A stretch of DNA of 29,000 nt from JBJFGR01 sp051892875 (GCA_051892875.1 JBJFGR010000146.1:1-29000); one strand, 5' to 3'; counted from the stretch's first letter, positions 1 through 8,052 are shown. Notes: generated by a model from the sequence alone, not told the origin. Translations and numbers: made by a program.

Positions 1-80
1 TAATCATTGTAGTCATCTAAATTGTAATTTGAACGCAATTTTTTACCTACTAAAGGAGAGAGAACGCGCTTGTGTGTAAA
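1..80 (-). other. possible reading-frame fragment at left edge
   Basis: One minus-strand frame is open from 80 to the window edge and gives protein-like text (…SPLVGKKLRSNYNLDDYND). It has no ATG and a stop just upstream, and other frames here also have short open runs. It could be the decayed start of a gene lying to the left, or chance. I do not recognise a family. Confidence 0.12.
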
Positions 81-113
81 CTACGTCTACCACCTAAAAT
101 ATATATTTATAGA

Positions 114-140
114 TGGTTTGGGAAATAAAATCCCAAACCA
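114..140 (-). terminator. hairpin downstream of dsbD
   Basis: A perfect 10-bp inverted repeat (TGGTTTGGGA / TCCCAAACCA) surrounds a 7-base loop, 21 bases past the dsbD stop. On the minus strand the stem is followed by AT-rich but not strictly U-rich sequence, so termination is plausible but not certain. Confidence 0.45.
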
Positions 141-161
141 ATGGTATGCAATATAGTAAAG

Positions 162-1916
162 TTAGTTTTTAAAACTAGTTAATACTTGTAGGAAATTAGT
201 ATCATCAAGATAGCCATCAATCTTTTTGATCATTTTATCGTTTTTAAAAAATAGAATTGAAGGAACACCATTTACCTTATATTTATTTAAAATATCTTGT
301 TTTTCATTCGATAAATTTGAGATGTCAATTTGAGCAACTTTGAAATCTCTCAGAGCTTTTATAACATTTTTATTTTTAAATGTTGTTTCTTCGTAATGAA
401 TACATTCACGACACCAATCCGCTCGAACATCGATCATAACAAGTCTGTTATTTTTTATGAAAGAATTCAGTTCATTAATATTATTGATGTGTTGTATTTT
501 ATTTATTGAATGATTATTTATAGACTCATTATTGTAAAGGTAAGTTGTTGTAGTTAAGGTTAATGCAATTAAACAGAGTGAGGCGATAATTTTTTTGGAG
601 TAGTTAATATTTATTAAGTAAATTATACAAGAACCCAATAGTAAAATTGTAAGTGATTTTATTATATAACTAGGAATAAAAGAATGAAGTAATAATAAAG
701 GAGTTCCTAATAAAATAAATCCAAAAATCACCTTTATTTTTATCATCCAGTTTCCATTTTTAGGTAGGTATTTTTGTCCTATTAATCCTATTATAAATAA
801 AGGTGTTCCAATGCCTAGGGATAAAACATAGAGATACAATCCACCTTTTAAAATAGAACCATCTTGAACAATAAACATTAGAGCTCCTGCAAGAGGCGCT
901 GTCGTGCAAGGGGAGGCTACAATTGCACTGATAGCCCCCATAACAAAAACACCGATAATTGTTCCACCTTGGAATTTATCAGAAATATTTTGGATTTTTG
1001 AAGTAAAACTATTTGGAAGAGTAATAGTGAATACCCCAAACATAGAACAAGCTAATAAAAAGAATATTATACTTACACCTATTAAAAATAATGGTTGTTG
1101 TAATGTAGCATGGAATTTTGCACCTGTATAAGCTATAGCAATGCCTACTGACATATAGGTTATTGCAATTCCTTGAATATACGCAAAAGAGTAAATTAGA
1201 GATGTTTTAAAATTTTTTTTCTTATTACCTAATATTATTGAACTCCAAATAGGGTACATAGGAAACATGCAAGGTGTGAAACACAGTAATAAACCTAAAG
1301 CGTAGAATATTGCTAATCCAACTAAAAAACTGGCCGATTTTATATACTCGTATATTGAATGACTATTGTTTTGATTAAAGTCTAGATTTTCAGATTGTTC
1401 TGTTTTTTGTATTTGATTTGAGATTACGTTATCAAAATTAGATATCGGTATATTAAAAATAGTTGGAGGATAACAAACACCTTCTGTGCACCCTTGATAA
1501 GTAATTTCTAATTTTTTTTCAGAATCTTGAGATGAATTATTGCTTAAATGTACAGTAAACTCTACTTGATTGTGATAAATATGGGAAGGTCCCATATATT
1601 CATCATTATGATATTCTCCTTCAGGGATTTCTACATCTTCGACAGAAACATTTGTTCCTAATATTTTAAATCTTTCTTGATAAAGATAACATTTTGGGTG
1701 AATATTGAATTTTACGGTTATTTGGTTATTATTTTGGGTGAATGAAGGAATAAAAGCTTCCTCAATAGGTAAAAATTGAGGTGTAATATTTATTGAATTG
1801 CTGATAGGTTCCTGCTCAAAATAATCATTAGCTGAGCAATAATTATTAAATAAAAGAAGGCTCAGAACAATTAATGTCGAAGAAATTATTTTTGAAATAG
1901 ATTTGTAAAAAATCAT
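162..1916 (-). CDS. dsbD: DsbD, thiol:disulfide interchange protein
   Basis: Inner-membrane protein that carries electrons from cytoplasmic thioredoxin to periplasmic DsbC/DsbG-type partners. All three modules are visible in 584 residues (about 565 in E. coli). A signal peptide likely ends after Ala29. The N-terminal periplasmic domain has the pair Cys143/Cys148 in GCTEGVCYPP. A multi-helix membrane domain (about 190-460) has Cys216 in FTPCMFPMYP and Cys337 in ASPCTTAP. The C-terminal thioredoxin-like domain has WCREC (Cys502/Cys505) and a cis-Pro loop (NGVPS). All six expected redox cysteines are present. The first pair is spaced C-x4-C, whereas I recall C-x5-C in E. coli. The gene is divergent from fxsA. 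In E. coli dsbD also lies near fxsA and not far from groESL, so the neighbourhood looks ancestral. Lysine is almost always AAA, unlike groEL. Confidence 0.95.
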   Translation of the reverse strand: MIFYKSISKIISSTLIVLSLLLFNNYCSANDYFEQEPISNSINITPQFLPIEEAFIPSFTQNNNQITVKFNIHPKCYLYQERFKILGTNVSVEDVEIPEGEYHNDEYMGPSHIYHNQVEFTVHLSNNSSQDSEKKLEITYQGCTEGVCYPPTIFNIPISNFDNVISNQIQKTEQSENLDFNQNNSHSIYEYIKSASFLVGLAIFYALGLLLCFTPCMFPMYPIWSSIILGNKKKNFKTSLIYSFAYIQGIAITYMSVGIAIAYTGAKFHATLQQPLFLIGVSIIFFLLACSMFGVFTITLPNSFTSKIQNISDKFQGGTIIGVFVMGAISAIVASPCTTAPLAGALMFIVQDGSILKGGLYLYVLSLGIGTPLFIIGLIGQKYLPKNGNWMIKIKVIFGFILLGTPLLLLHSFIPSYIIKSLTILLLGSCIIYLININYSKKIIASLCLIALTLTTTTYLYNNESINNHSINKIQHINNINELNSFIKNNRLVMIDVRADWCRECIHYEETTFKNKNVIKALRDFKVAQIDISNLSNEKQDILNKYKVNGVPSILFFKNDKMIKKIDGYLDDTNFLQVLTSFKN

Positions 1917-2063
1917 AAGATGATATCCAATTAGTGACTAAAGCTTGTAATTATTTTTAATAAAAAATTCTGATAATAGTTTATTATACTACATGCGATA
2001 TAAGTGAACTACACATACGTAAACAATAGAGTAACTTGTTATAATTTTGGGCGAAAACATAGC

Positions 2064-2093
2064 TTGCCTATGAGATGTAAGCTCTTTTATAAT
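2064..2093 (+). promoter_or_regulatory. candidate sigma-70 promoter for fxsA
   Basis: TTGCCT (2064-2069) and a perfect TATAAT (2088-2093) are 18 bases apart, 49 bases before the fxsA start. A second TATAAT at 2040-2045 lacks a matching -35 box. The AT-rich background makes single hexamers weak evidence. Confidence 0.45.
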
Positions 2094-2142
2094 GAAGTTG
2101 ATATGTAAATAATATTATATTTATAGAATAAAGGAAAATTTT

Positions 2143-2733
2143 ATGTTCCCCCGAAAAATAAGAAATATTTTGTTATTAGCTTTAATTTTTTTAGTAGTTA
2201 TAGATTTTTTTAGTCTTGGTTTGATGATTAATTATTTTACATTAGGTCCTGTTTTTATTTATATAATTTGTACTATTTTTATTGGAAATTTTTTAATAAA
2301 GAAAGGAATAGATAAAAATGACAAAAGAGATCTAAATAATTTTACAAATTCCTTCGCAATGTTTTCAGGTGCTGGTGTAGGAGGTAATAAGATACATTAT
2401 TTAATAGCAGGAGTATTATTTTTATTCCCTGGTGTTATATCTGATATTGTTGCCTTTTTGATCTTAATTCCTTTTGTTAGAAAAATAATTCAAATTTATT
2501 TAATAAATAAGATAATTTTAAAACAAATTTCCTCATTTATGTCTTTTCAAATGGGGCAAGGTATGAATTTTGAAGAAATTTTTAAAAATTTTAATAATAA
2601 AAATTTTTCATCGAATGAATCTTTAGGTGATTCGAAAGAAGATTCTACAGCTCCATCTTCAAGGAATAAAAAATCTTATAGTAAACGTAAAGAAAAAGTT
2701 TACGATGCTGAATATGAGGATATTCAAAAATAA
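2143..2733 (+). CDS. fxsA: FxsA-family membrane protein
   Basis: Small inner-membrane protein of the FxsA family. The E. coli member is known for suppressing phage T7 exclusion by the F plasmid; its normal role is unclear. Hydrophobic segments lie at about residues 8-27, 31-51 and 82-112, with the family-like glycine-rich stretch FSGAGVGGNKIHYLIAG before the last one. The tail from about 130 is polar and charged and ends in VYDAEYEDI, resembling the acidic C-terminus of homologues. At 196 residues it is longer than E. coli FxsA (about 158). A good AAAGGA site precedes the ATG by 8 bases. It sits directly upstream of groES in the same orientation, a conserved arrangement. The groES sigma-32 promoter lies just after its stop, so groESL can be induced separately. 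Confidence 0.88.
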   Translation: MFPRKIRNILLLALIFLVVIDFFSLGLMINYFTLGPVFIYIICTIFIGNFLIKKGIDKNDKRDLNNFTNSFAMFSGAGVGGNKIHYLIAGVLFLFPGVISDIVAFLILIPFVRKIIQIYLINKIILKQISSFMSFQMGQGMNFEEIFKNFNNKNFSSNESLGDSKEDSTAPSSRNKKSYSKRKEKVYDAEYEDIQK

Positions 2734-2756
2734 TTTGTTTAATCTTAAAAAAAATC

Positions 2757-2785
2757 CTTGAATTTCTATTAATGAATCCCCATAT
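2757..2785 (+). promoter_or_regulatory. sigma-32 (heat-shock) promoter of groESL
   Basis: CTTGAA (2757-2762) and CCCCATAT (2778-2785) are separated by 15 bases. This matches the RpoH consensus (CTTGAAA, 11-16 bases, CCCCATnT) almost perfectly. It lies between the fxsA stop and groES, giving a leader of about 95 bases. No CIRCE element is visible, so control is probably by RpoH rather than HrcA. Confidence 0.85.
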
Positions 2786-2847
2786 TATTAGTAGTTTAGA
2801 AATATGTTATATTTCATATTTGTTAGTTTGTTTTATTTATATTTTAC

Positions 2848-2886
2848 GGAGGCGGTTCAAAGGTTTAACTTTGACCATAAATATTT
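2848..2886 (+). promoter_or_regulatory. groES ribosome-binding region with intervening hairpin
   Basis: The only good Shine-Dalgarno (GGAGG, 2848-2852) is 34 bases upstream of the groES ATG, normally too far. The bases between contain a hairpin: arms 2854-2862 and 2869-2876 (GGTTCAAAG / CTTTGACC, 8 pairs with one bulged T) around a 6-base loop. Folding it out removes 23 bases and leaves an effective spacing of 11. The sequence next to the ATG (CATAAATATTT) has no Shine-Dalgarno. A stem bringing a distant site to the start codon is known for phage T4 gene 25. That it works this way here is inference. Confidence 0.55.
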
Positions 2887-3180
2887 ATGACAATTCGTCC
2901 ATTACATGACCGTGTTATTGTTAAGCGTATTGAAGTTGAAGCAAAGTCTGCTGGTGGTATAGTTCTTACTGGTGCCGCTGTTGATAAGTCAACAAGAGGT
3001 GAAGTTATCGCAGTTGGTACTGGTCGTGTACTTGATAATGGTAGCACTAAGCCTATGGCTGTTAAGGTTGGCGATAAGGTTATTTTCAACGAAGGTTATG
3101 CAACTAAGAAAGAAAAACTTGATGGTGAAGAAGTTTTAATAATGTCAGAAGGTGACATTTTGGCTGTTGTTGAAGAATAA
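2887..3180 (+). CDS. groES: GroES co-chaperonin (Hsp10)
   Basis: Ten-kDa lid of the GroEL chaperonin; its heptamer caps the folding chamber in the cytoplasm. The protein is 97 residues, the usual length. It opens MTIRPLHDRVIVKR, the family signature, followed by the mobile-loop region (SAGGIVLTGAA, about 21-31) that contacts GroEL, and ends GDILAVVEE. The ATG is fixed by that conserved N-terminus, so the lack of an adjacent Shine-Dalgarno is real and not a start-site error. groEL follows after 65 bases with no terminator between, and a sigma-32 promoter precedes the pair. Lysine codons are largely AAG, typical of the highly expressed genes in this window. Confidence 0.98.
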   Translation: MTIRPLHDRVIVKRIEVEAKSAGGIVLTGAAVDKSTRGEVIAVGTGRVLDNGSTKPMAVKVGDKVIFNEGYATKKEKLDGEEVLIMSEGDILAVVEE

Positions 3181-3245
3181 CAGATTCATCATATAAGTTT
3201 TTATTATATTGTATTGGTTTTTATATATAGAATAGGAAATTTAAA

Positions 3246-4889
3246 ATGTCTGCAAAGGATGTAGTTTTTGGTAATGATGCACGTTCTAAGATGTTAGAAG
3301 GTGTGAATATTCTTGCAAATGCGGTTAAAGTTACTCTTGGTCCAAAGGGTCGTAATGTTGTTTTAGATAAGTCTTATGGTGCACCTGCAATTACTAAGGA
3401 TGGTGTGTCTGTTGCTAAGGAAATAGAATTAGAAGATAAGTTCCAGAACATGGGTGCTCAAATGGTTAAGGAAGTAGCTTCTAAGGCTAATGATGTAGCT
3501 GGTGATGGTACAACTACAGCAACAGTTTTAGCACAAGCAATTATCAATGAAGGTTTAAAATCAGTAGCTGCTGGTATGAATCCTATGGATTTAAAGCGTG
3601 GTATTGATAAAGCAGTTTCTGCAGCAGTAGAAGAATTAAAGAGTTTATCTACTCCATGTGCTGATTCAAAGGCTATAGCTCAAGTAGGTACTATTTCTGC
3701 AAATTCAGATGCTACTGTAGGTAATTTAATTGCTGAAGCAATGGAAAAAGTTGGTAGAGATGGGGTTATCACTGTTGAAGATGGTACAAGCTTTGAAGAT
3801 CAGTTAGATCTTGTAGAAGGTATGCAATTTGATAGAGGTTATTTATCACCATATTTCATTAACAAGTCTGAAAGTGCTACAGTTGAATTTGACGAACCTT
3901 ATATCTTATTAGTAGATAAGAAGATTTCAAATATTCGTGATATTCTTCCAGTGTTAGAAGGTGTTGCAAAAGCAGGTAAGCCATTATTAATTATTGCTGA
4001 AGATGTTGAAAGTGAAGCTTTAGCTACCTTAGTTGTAAACAATATGCGAGGTATTGTTAAAGTTGCAGCTGTTAAGGCTCCAGGTTTTGGTGATCGTAGA
4101 AAGGCAATGTTACAAGATATCGCTATTTTAACAAATGGTACAGTTATTTCTGAAGATATCGGTATGAAGTTAGACGCTGCTACAATCAATGATTTAGGCA
4201 AGTCAAAGAGAGTAGTTATTACTAAAGATAATACTACAATTATTGATGGTTGTGGTGAAAAAGAAGCTATTCAAGCTCGCGTTGCTCAGATTCGTAAGGC
4301 TATTGAAGAAACTTCTTCAGACTATGATAAAGAAAAGTTACAAGAACGTGTTGCTAAGTTAGCAGGTGGTGTAGCTGTTATAAAGGTTGGAGGTGCAACT
4401 GAAGTTGAAATGAAAGAAAAGAAAGATCGTGTTGACGACGCTTTACATGCAACTCGTGCGGCTGTTGAAGAAGGTGTTGTAGCTGGTGGTGGTGTTGCTT
4501 TAGTTCGTGTAGCTACTAAACTAGCAAACTTATCTGGTGAAAATGCAGACCAAAACTGTGGTATCAAGGTTGCTTTGAAGGCTATGGAAGCTCCATTACG
4601 TCAGATTGTTACAAATGCTGGTGAAGAAGCATCTGTTGTTGCTAATGCAATAAGATCTGGTGAAGGTAATTTTGGTTACAATGCTGCTACAGAACAGTAC
4701 GGCGATATGTTAGAAATGGGTATCTTAGATCCAACTAAAGTAACAAGAAGTGCTTTACAGTATGCTGCTTCAATTGCTGGTTTAATGATTACTACAGAAT
4801 GTATGATTACAGATGCTCCTAAGAAGGATTCAGCAGCTCCTGCTACACCTGATATGGGTGGTATGGGCGGCATGGGTGGTATGATGTAA
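3246..4889 (+). CDS. groEL: GroEL chaperonin (Hsp60)
   Basis: ATP-driven folding chamber, a double ring of seven subunits working with GroES in the cytoplasm. The 547-residue protein is the normal size. It shows the equatorial ATP-binding motif TLGPKGRNVVLDKSYG near residues 30-45, the catalytic region GDGTTTATVLAQ near 86-97, the family signature AAVEEGVVAGGGVALVR near 405-420, and the classic GGM-repeat tail (DMGGMGGMGGMM). An AGGA site 10 bases before the ATG fits well. It is co-transcribed with groES and followed by a strong terminator. Codon choice (AAG, GGT, GAA, TTA) is the most biased in the window and serves as the local reference for high expression. Confidence 0.99.
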   Translation: MSAKDVVFGNDARSKMLEGVNILANAVKVTLGPKGRNVVLDKSYGAPAITKDGVSVAKEIELEDKFQNMGAQMVKEVASKANDVAGDGTTTATVLAQAIINEGLKSVAAGMNPMDLKRGIDKAVSAAVEELKSLSTPCADSKAIAQVGTISANSDATVGNLIAEAMEKVGRDGVITVEDGTSFEDQLDLVEGMQFDRGYLSPYFINKSESATVEFDEPYILLVDKKISNIRDILPVLEGVAKAGKPLLIIAEDVESEALATLVVNNMRGIVKVAAVKAPGFGDRRKAMLQDIAILTNGTVISEDIGMKLDAATINDLGKSKRVVITKDNTTIIDGCGEKEAIQARVAQIRKAIEETSSDYDKEKLQERVAKLAGGVAVIKVGGATEVEMKEKKDRVDDALHATRAAVEEGVVAGGGVALVRVATKLANLSGENADQNCGIKVALKAMEAPLRQIVTNAGEEASVVANAIRSGEGNFGYNAATEQYGDMLEMGILDPTKVTRSALQYAASIAGLMITTECMITDAPKKDSAAPATPDMGGMGGMGGMM

Positions 4890-4929
4890 TCATTATCAAC
4901 ATGTGCGAATAATAGTACGTTAATGGGTA

Positions 4930-4965
4930 GAGAGATCTTTTTGGATCTCTCTTTTTATTTTTTAT
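4930..4965 (+). terminator. intrinsic terminator of groESL
   Basis: GAGAGATC (4930-4937) pairs perfectly with GATCTCTC (4944-4951) around a 6-base loop, followed by TTTTTATTTTTT. This is a classical rho-independent terminator 41 bases after groEL. Confidence 0.92.
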
Positions 4966-5232
4966 GAAAACAGATGTTACCATAATTCAGCTCTAGAGCT
5001 ATTTGACTATATTGATTTTTATTAATTCATCCTCTACAAATGTTTTTAATTTATTAAGGTCACATAAATAGAATCAATATTTAAATTTGTAACGATATTA
5101 GAATTTAAAATCATGTGAATCTCTTTGAAATATAACTCATATAATAATAAAACTTTTATGTATTTTTAAATATTATTTTCTTTGTAGATTTAAGTATAAT
5201 TTTATATTTCTATAGATCCTAATCTAATTATA
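4966..5232. other. non-coding gap between convergent groEL and mrcA
   Basis: This is the main part of a 390-base interval between two converging genes. No supported gene is present. The only standout is a perfect 12-base palindrome, AGCTCTAGAGCT (4989-5000), in otherwise very AT-rich sequence. A TTGATTTTTATTAA stretch at 5012-5025 resembles an FNR box but has no promoter to act on. Confidence 0.5.
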
Positions 5233-5255
5233 GGTGAGTAAAACTATTACTCACC
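5233..5255 (-). terminator. hairpin downstream of mrcA
   Basis: GGTGAGTA (5233-5240) and TACTCACC (5248-5255) form a perfect 8-bp stem with a 7-base loop, 24 bases past the mrcA stop. On the minus strand it is followed by TAATTAGATT, a poor U-tract, so it is a weak terminator or an RNA-stabilising stem. Confidence 0.45.
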
Positions 5256-5279
5256 AGATTTGTATGCTTGTATGCATAA

Positions 5280-7727
5280 TTAGAATATATCATCAATAGA
5301 TTCTTGTTTTTTACCCGAATCAGATGTTGTTCCTGTTGAAAAATCGCCTTCTTCATCCATATAAGGTGTGTTGATGACAATAGGAATATCTTTTACAAAG
5401 TATTCAGGATAACCTGCAACATTGCTTTTTATTATTGAAGAATCTGGTAAAACTGGCGAATTAGGCATATCTTTTAATGCGGTTTTCATGTAATCAATCC
5501 ATATAGGAAGAGATGCTTTACCACCTGATTCCATTCTCCCTAAAGTTCTAGCAAAGTTATCAAACCCTACCCATACAGTAGTTACAACATTAGCATTAAA
5601 ACCTGAAAACCAAGCATCGCGACTTTCATTAGTTGTACCAGTTTTTCCAGCGATATCATGTCTTTTAAGAGCTTGTGCTTTACCTCCCGTACCCCAATAT
5701 TTTCCTTCTGTATATGTGCCACCGAAGATTACACTACTTAGTGCACTAGATATTAAGAATGAATTTGAGTGCGAAATAATTTGTTCTGCATAGTTTTCAG
5801 CTATTAACTTTTGAGCAACTTCAGGTATTTGTTCAGGTTCAATTTGATTTTTAACTGCATCTTTGCAGTTTCTGCAAGCTTCCATTGGATTTGCTCTGTA
5901 AATTACCGTGTTTTGTTCGCCAATGGTAACTTTATCAATAATGTATGGTTCAATTTTATATCCTCCGTTTGCAAATGCTGAATATGCAGTTGCAAGTTCT
6001 AAAGGTGTTACTTCGTAGGCACCAAGGGCTAGTGATTCATTTTTTTGGAAACGAGAAACTTCAAAACCGAATTTTTGCAAATGAGTTACAAAATTTTCAA
6101 GGCCAACTGAACGAAGTAAACGCACAGACACAACATTTTTTGATTTTGCTAATGCCATGCGTAAAGGTATTATACCTTCATATCGATTAGGAGAGTTTTT
6201 AGGAGACCAATTGGTTTTGCTCCAAGGATTCCATATAGAGATTCTATCATCTAGCATTAGTGTTGCTAAAGAATAGCCATTAGCGAGACCTGCAGAGTAA
6301 AGAAAAGGTTTTAAATTTGAACCAGCTTGGCGTTTTGCTTGTTCTACTCTGTTAAAACTACTTTGCTTAAAACTATATCCTCCGACCATTGCTAAAATTG
6401 CGCCAGTATGAGAATCAAGGGATATTAATGCACCTTGTACTTGAGGAACTTGAGAAAGTTTGTATTCATTTTCATTGTTGCCTGATGTTACATATATTAG
6501 ATCACCTATGTTTAAAACATCTCCCACTTTTTGGGGAATAGGGCCGGTGTAAGAGTCTGTTTTAAAGGCTCTGGCCCATTTCATTGATGACCATGAAATT
6601 TTTCCATAACCTTGATTTTTTACATAGATATTAGCCGAATTATCGTTATTTGTTGAAATTACGATAGCTGGTTTTATAAATTCATATGTGGTTGCGGTTT
6701 TTAAGGCATTTTTTATAGATTTCTCATTATTGATATCTGTATGGTAATTTTTTATGACATTAAAAGGTTTTCTATATCCATGCCGTTGGTCGTATTCAGT
6801 TAATCCATTAAAGACGGCTAAATTAGCAGCTTCTTGATTGGTACTTGAAATTGTTGCATAAGCTTTATAACCTTCTGTATATATAGATTTTCCATAAGTG
6901 TTTTCTAATTTTTGTCTTATAGATTCAGCAACATAAGGGGCATTTACTTCGATTTCTGCAGCGTGATATTTTGCAACAATTGGTTCATTATCTGCTTCTG
7001 TAAAATCCTCTTTTGAGATCATTCCTAACTCAAGCATTCTTTTTAAAACAAGATGTCTTCTTTCTTTTGCTCTTTGGGGATGAGAAATTGGGTTGAGATT
7101 TGAAGGCGCTTTGGGTAATCCTGCAATTATTGCAATTTCACCAAGGGTTAATTCGTTGATATTTTTTCCAAAATATACATACGCAGCAGCTGCTACCCCA
7201 AATGAATGATGGCCTAAGGCTATTTTATTAAGATATAATTCGAGAATTTCATCTTTGGTAAGAGATTGTTCAATTTTCCATGAAAGAAATATTTCTTTGA
7301 TTTTTCTGGTATAGGTTTTTTCATTAGAGAGAAAGAAATTTCTAGCTACTTGCTGAGTGATTGTGCTTGCACCTTGAGTTTTACGTCCGTTCAAAATAGA
7401 AACGTAAGCAGCACGCATAATACCAATAGGGTCTATACCATAATGTTCATAGAAACGGGAATCTTCTATCGCAAGAAAAGCATTTTTTAAATTTTGAGGA
7501 ATTTGCTCAATTTTTAGAGGGATTCGTCTATGCTCACCATATTCTCCAATTAGCTTTTGGTCAATGGTATAAATTTTTAAAGGTGTCTCGAAATTCACAT
7601 GTTTTAGTTGTTCTACATTCGGTAGAGTACTTTGAACATGATAGTAGTAAAAACAAAGAGCCGCTGTAATTAAGCTTATAATTAACAAGCAAAACCAAAT
7701 AAATCTGCGCAACCAAATAAATAACAT
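5280..7727 (-). CDS. mrcA: penicillin-binding protein 1A (bifunctional transglycosylase/transpeptidase)
   Basis: Class A PBP that polymerises lipid II into glycan strands and cross-links them in the periplasm, anchored by one N-terminal helix (about residues 8-28). The GT51 domain shows Glu88 in AIEDSRFYEH and the GASTITQQVARN motif. An OB-like insert follows (about 330-430). The transpeptidase domain has the nucleophile Ser470 in GSNLKPF, SxN as SKNVVS, and KTG as GKTGTTNESRDAWFSG (Lys695). A CRNC motif near 620 corresponds to a cysteine pair I recall from E. coli PBP1A. The length of 815 is slightly below E. coli's 850. It is transcribed away from pilM, the conserved mrcA | pilMNOPQ arrangement. 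A promoter with TTGAGC and TATAAT, 17 bases apart, lies about 60 bases upstream. Confidence 0.97.
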   Translation of the reverse strand: MLFIWLRRFIWFCLLIISLITAALCFYYYHVQSTLPNVEQLKHVNFETPLKIYTIDQKLIGEYGEHRRIPLKIEQIPQNLKNAFLAIEDSRFYEHYGIDPIGIMRAAYVSILNGRKTQGASTITQQVARNFFLSNEKTYTRKIKEIFLSWKIEQSLTKDEILELYLNKIALGHHSFGVAAAAYVYFGKNINELTLGEIAIIAGLPKAPSNLNPISHPQRAKERRHLVLKRMLELGMISKEDFTEADNEPIVAKYHAAEIEVNAPYVAESIRQKLENTYGKSIYTEGYKAYATISSTNQEAANLAVFNGLTEYDQRHGYRKPFNVIKNYHTDINNEKSIKNALKTATTYEFIKPAIVISTNNDNSANIYVKNQGYGKISWSSMKWARAFKTDSYTGPIPQKVGDVLNIGDLIYVTSGNNENEYKLSQVPQVQGALISLDSHTGAILAMVGGYSFKQSSFNRVEQAKRQAGSNLKPFLYSAGLANGYSLATLMLDDRISIWNPWSKTNWSPKNSPNRYEGIIPLRMALAKSKNVVSVRLLRSVGLENFVTHLQKFGFEVSRFQKNESLALGAYEVTPLELATAYSAFANGGYKIEPYIIDKVTIGEQNTVIYRANPMEACRNCKDAVKNQIEPEQIPEVAQKLIAENYAEQIISHSNSFLISSALSSVIFGGTYTEGKYWGTGGKAQALKRHDIAGKTGTTNESRDAWFSGFNANVVTTVWVGFDNFARTLGRMESGGKASLPIWIDYMKTALKDMPNSPVLPDSSIIKSNVAGYPEYFVKDIPIVINTPYMDEEGDFSTGTTSDSGKKQESIDDIF

Positions 7728-7786
7728 ACTTTTTTCTTTTAACTATTTTTTAACTGAAGGATGAATAATAATTTATATAATTGATG

Positions 7787-7815
7787 ATTATAACTTAAAT
7801 TGTTATCTAGCTCAA
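7787..7815 (-). promoter_or_regulatory. candidate sigma-70 promoter of mrcA
   Basis: Reading the minus strand, TTGAGC (7815-7810) is followed after exactly 17 bases by a perfect TATAAT (7792-7787), about 60 bases before the mrcA start. The -35 box lies inside the left copy of the duplicated 24-base element. Confidence 0.6.
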
Positions 7816-7961
7816 AAAAGTATGATTTGTTATTTATTTTTTTATGACTGTTGTCATTATTAAAAATAGGAAAGTGGTTTTATAAAAAATAAATTTAAAA
7901 CACTCATTAAAAAGTTAAAAATACTATATGTATTTGTAAACTGTTATCTAGTTCAAAATAG
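7797..7961 (+). repeat. duplicated 24-base element in the mrcA/pilM divergent promoter region
   Basis: Copies at 7797-7820 and 7938-7961 are in direct orientation, 141 bases apart, and match at 21 of 24 positions. Their core is TGTTATCTAG(C/T)TCAAAA. The left copy covers the -35 box of the mrcA promoter. The right copy covers the expected -35 position of a plus-strand promoter for pilM. This suggests a shared regulator or a local duplication; I do not recognise the motif. Confidence 0.6.
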
Positions 7962-7966
7962 AGAAT

Positions 7967-7972
7967 TATACT
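7967..7972 (+). promoter_or_regulatory. candidate -10 box of the pilMNOPQ operon
   Basis: TATACT (5 of 6 matches to TATAAT) lies 80 bases before the preferred pilM start. No good TTGACA is present at the right distance, but the duplicated element occupies that position, which would fit an activated promoter. A start of transcription near 7979 would argue against using the TTG at 7978 as the pilM start. Confidence 0.4.
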
Positions 7973-8052
7973 ATAGATTGTTTTATGACAATTGTAAAGA
8001 TAAATTGTATCATGTTAGAACGAGTACAATGTTAATCAGCACGGATGCAAAT

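Noticed and set aside
904..1131. Plus-strand open frame of 75 codons inside dsbD
   Set aside because: It covers the membrane domain of an intact dsbD on the other strand and has no family features.
3899..4873. Long minus-strand open frames inside groEL (60-100 codons)
   Set aside because: They lie wholly opposite the strongly biased groEL codons, which leave the complementary frames open; no start signals or recognisable motifs.
5012..5025. FNR-like box TTGAT-TTTT-ATTAA
   Set aside because: It lies between the 3' ends of convergent genes with no promoter nearby, and such strings are frequent in AT-rich DNA.
7978..8052. TTG start for pilM
   Set aside because: It coincides with the predicted transcription start and adds 25 residues not typical of PilM.
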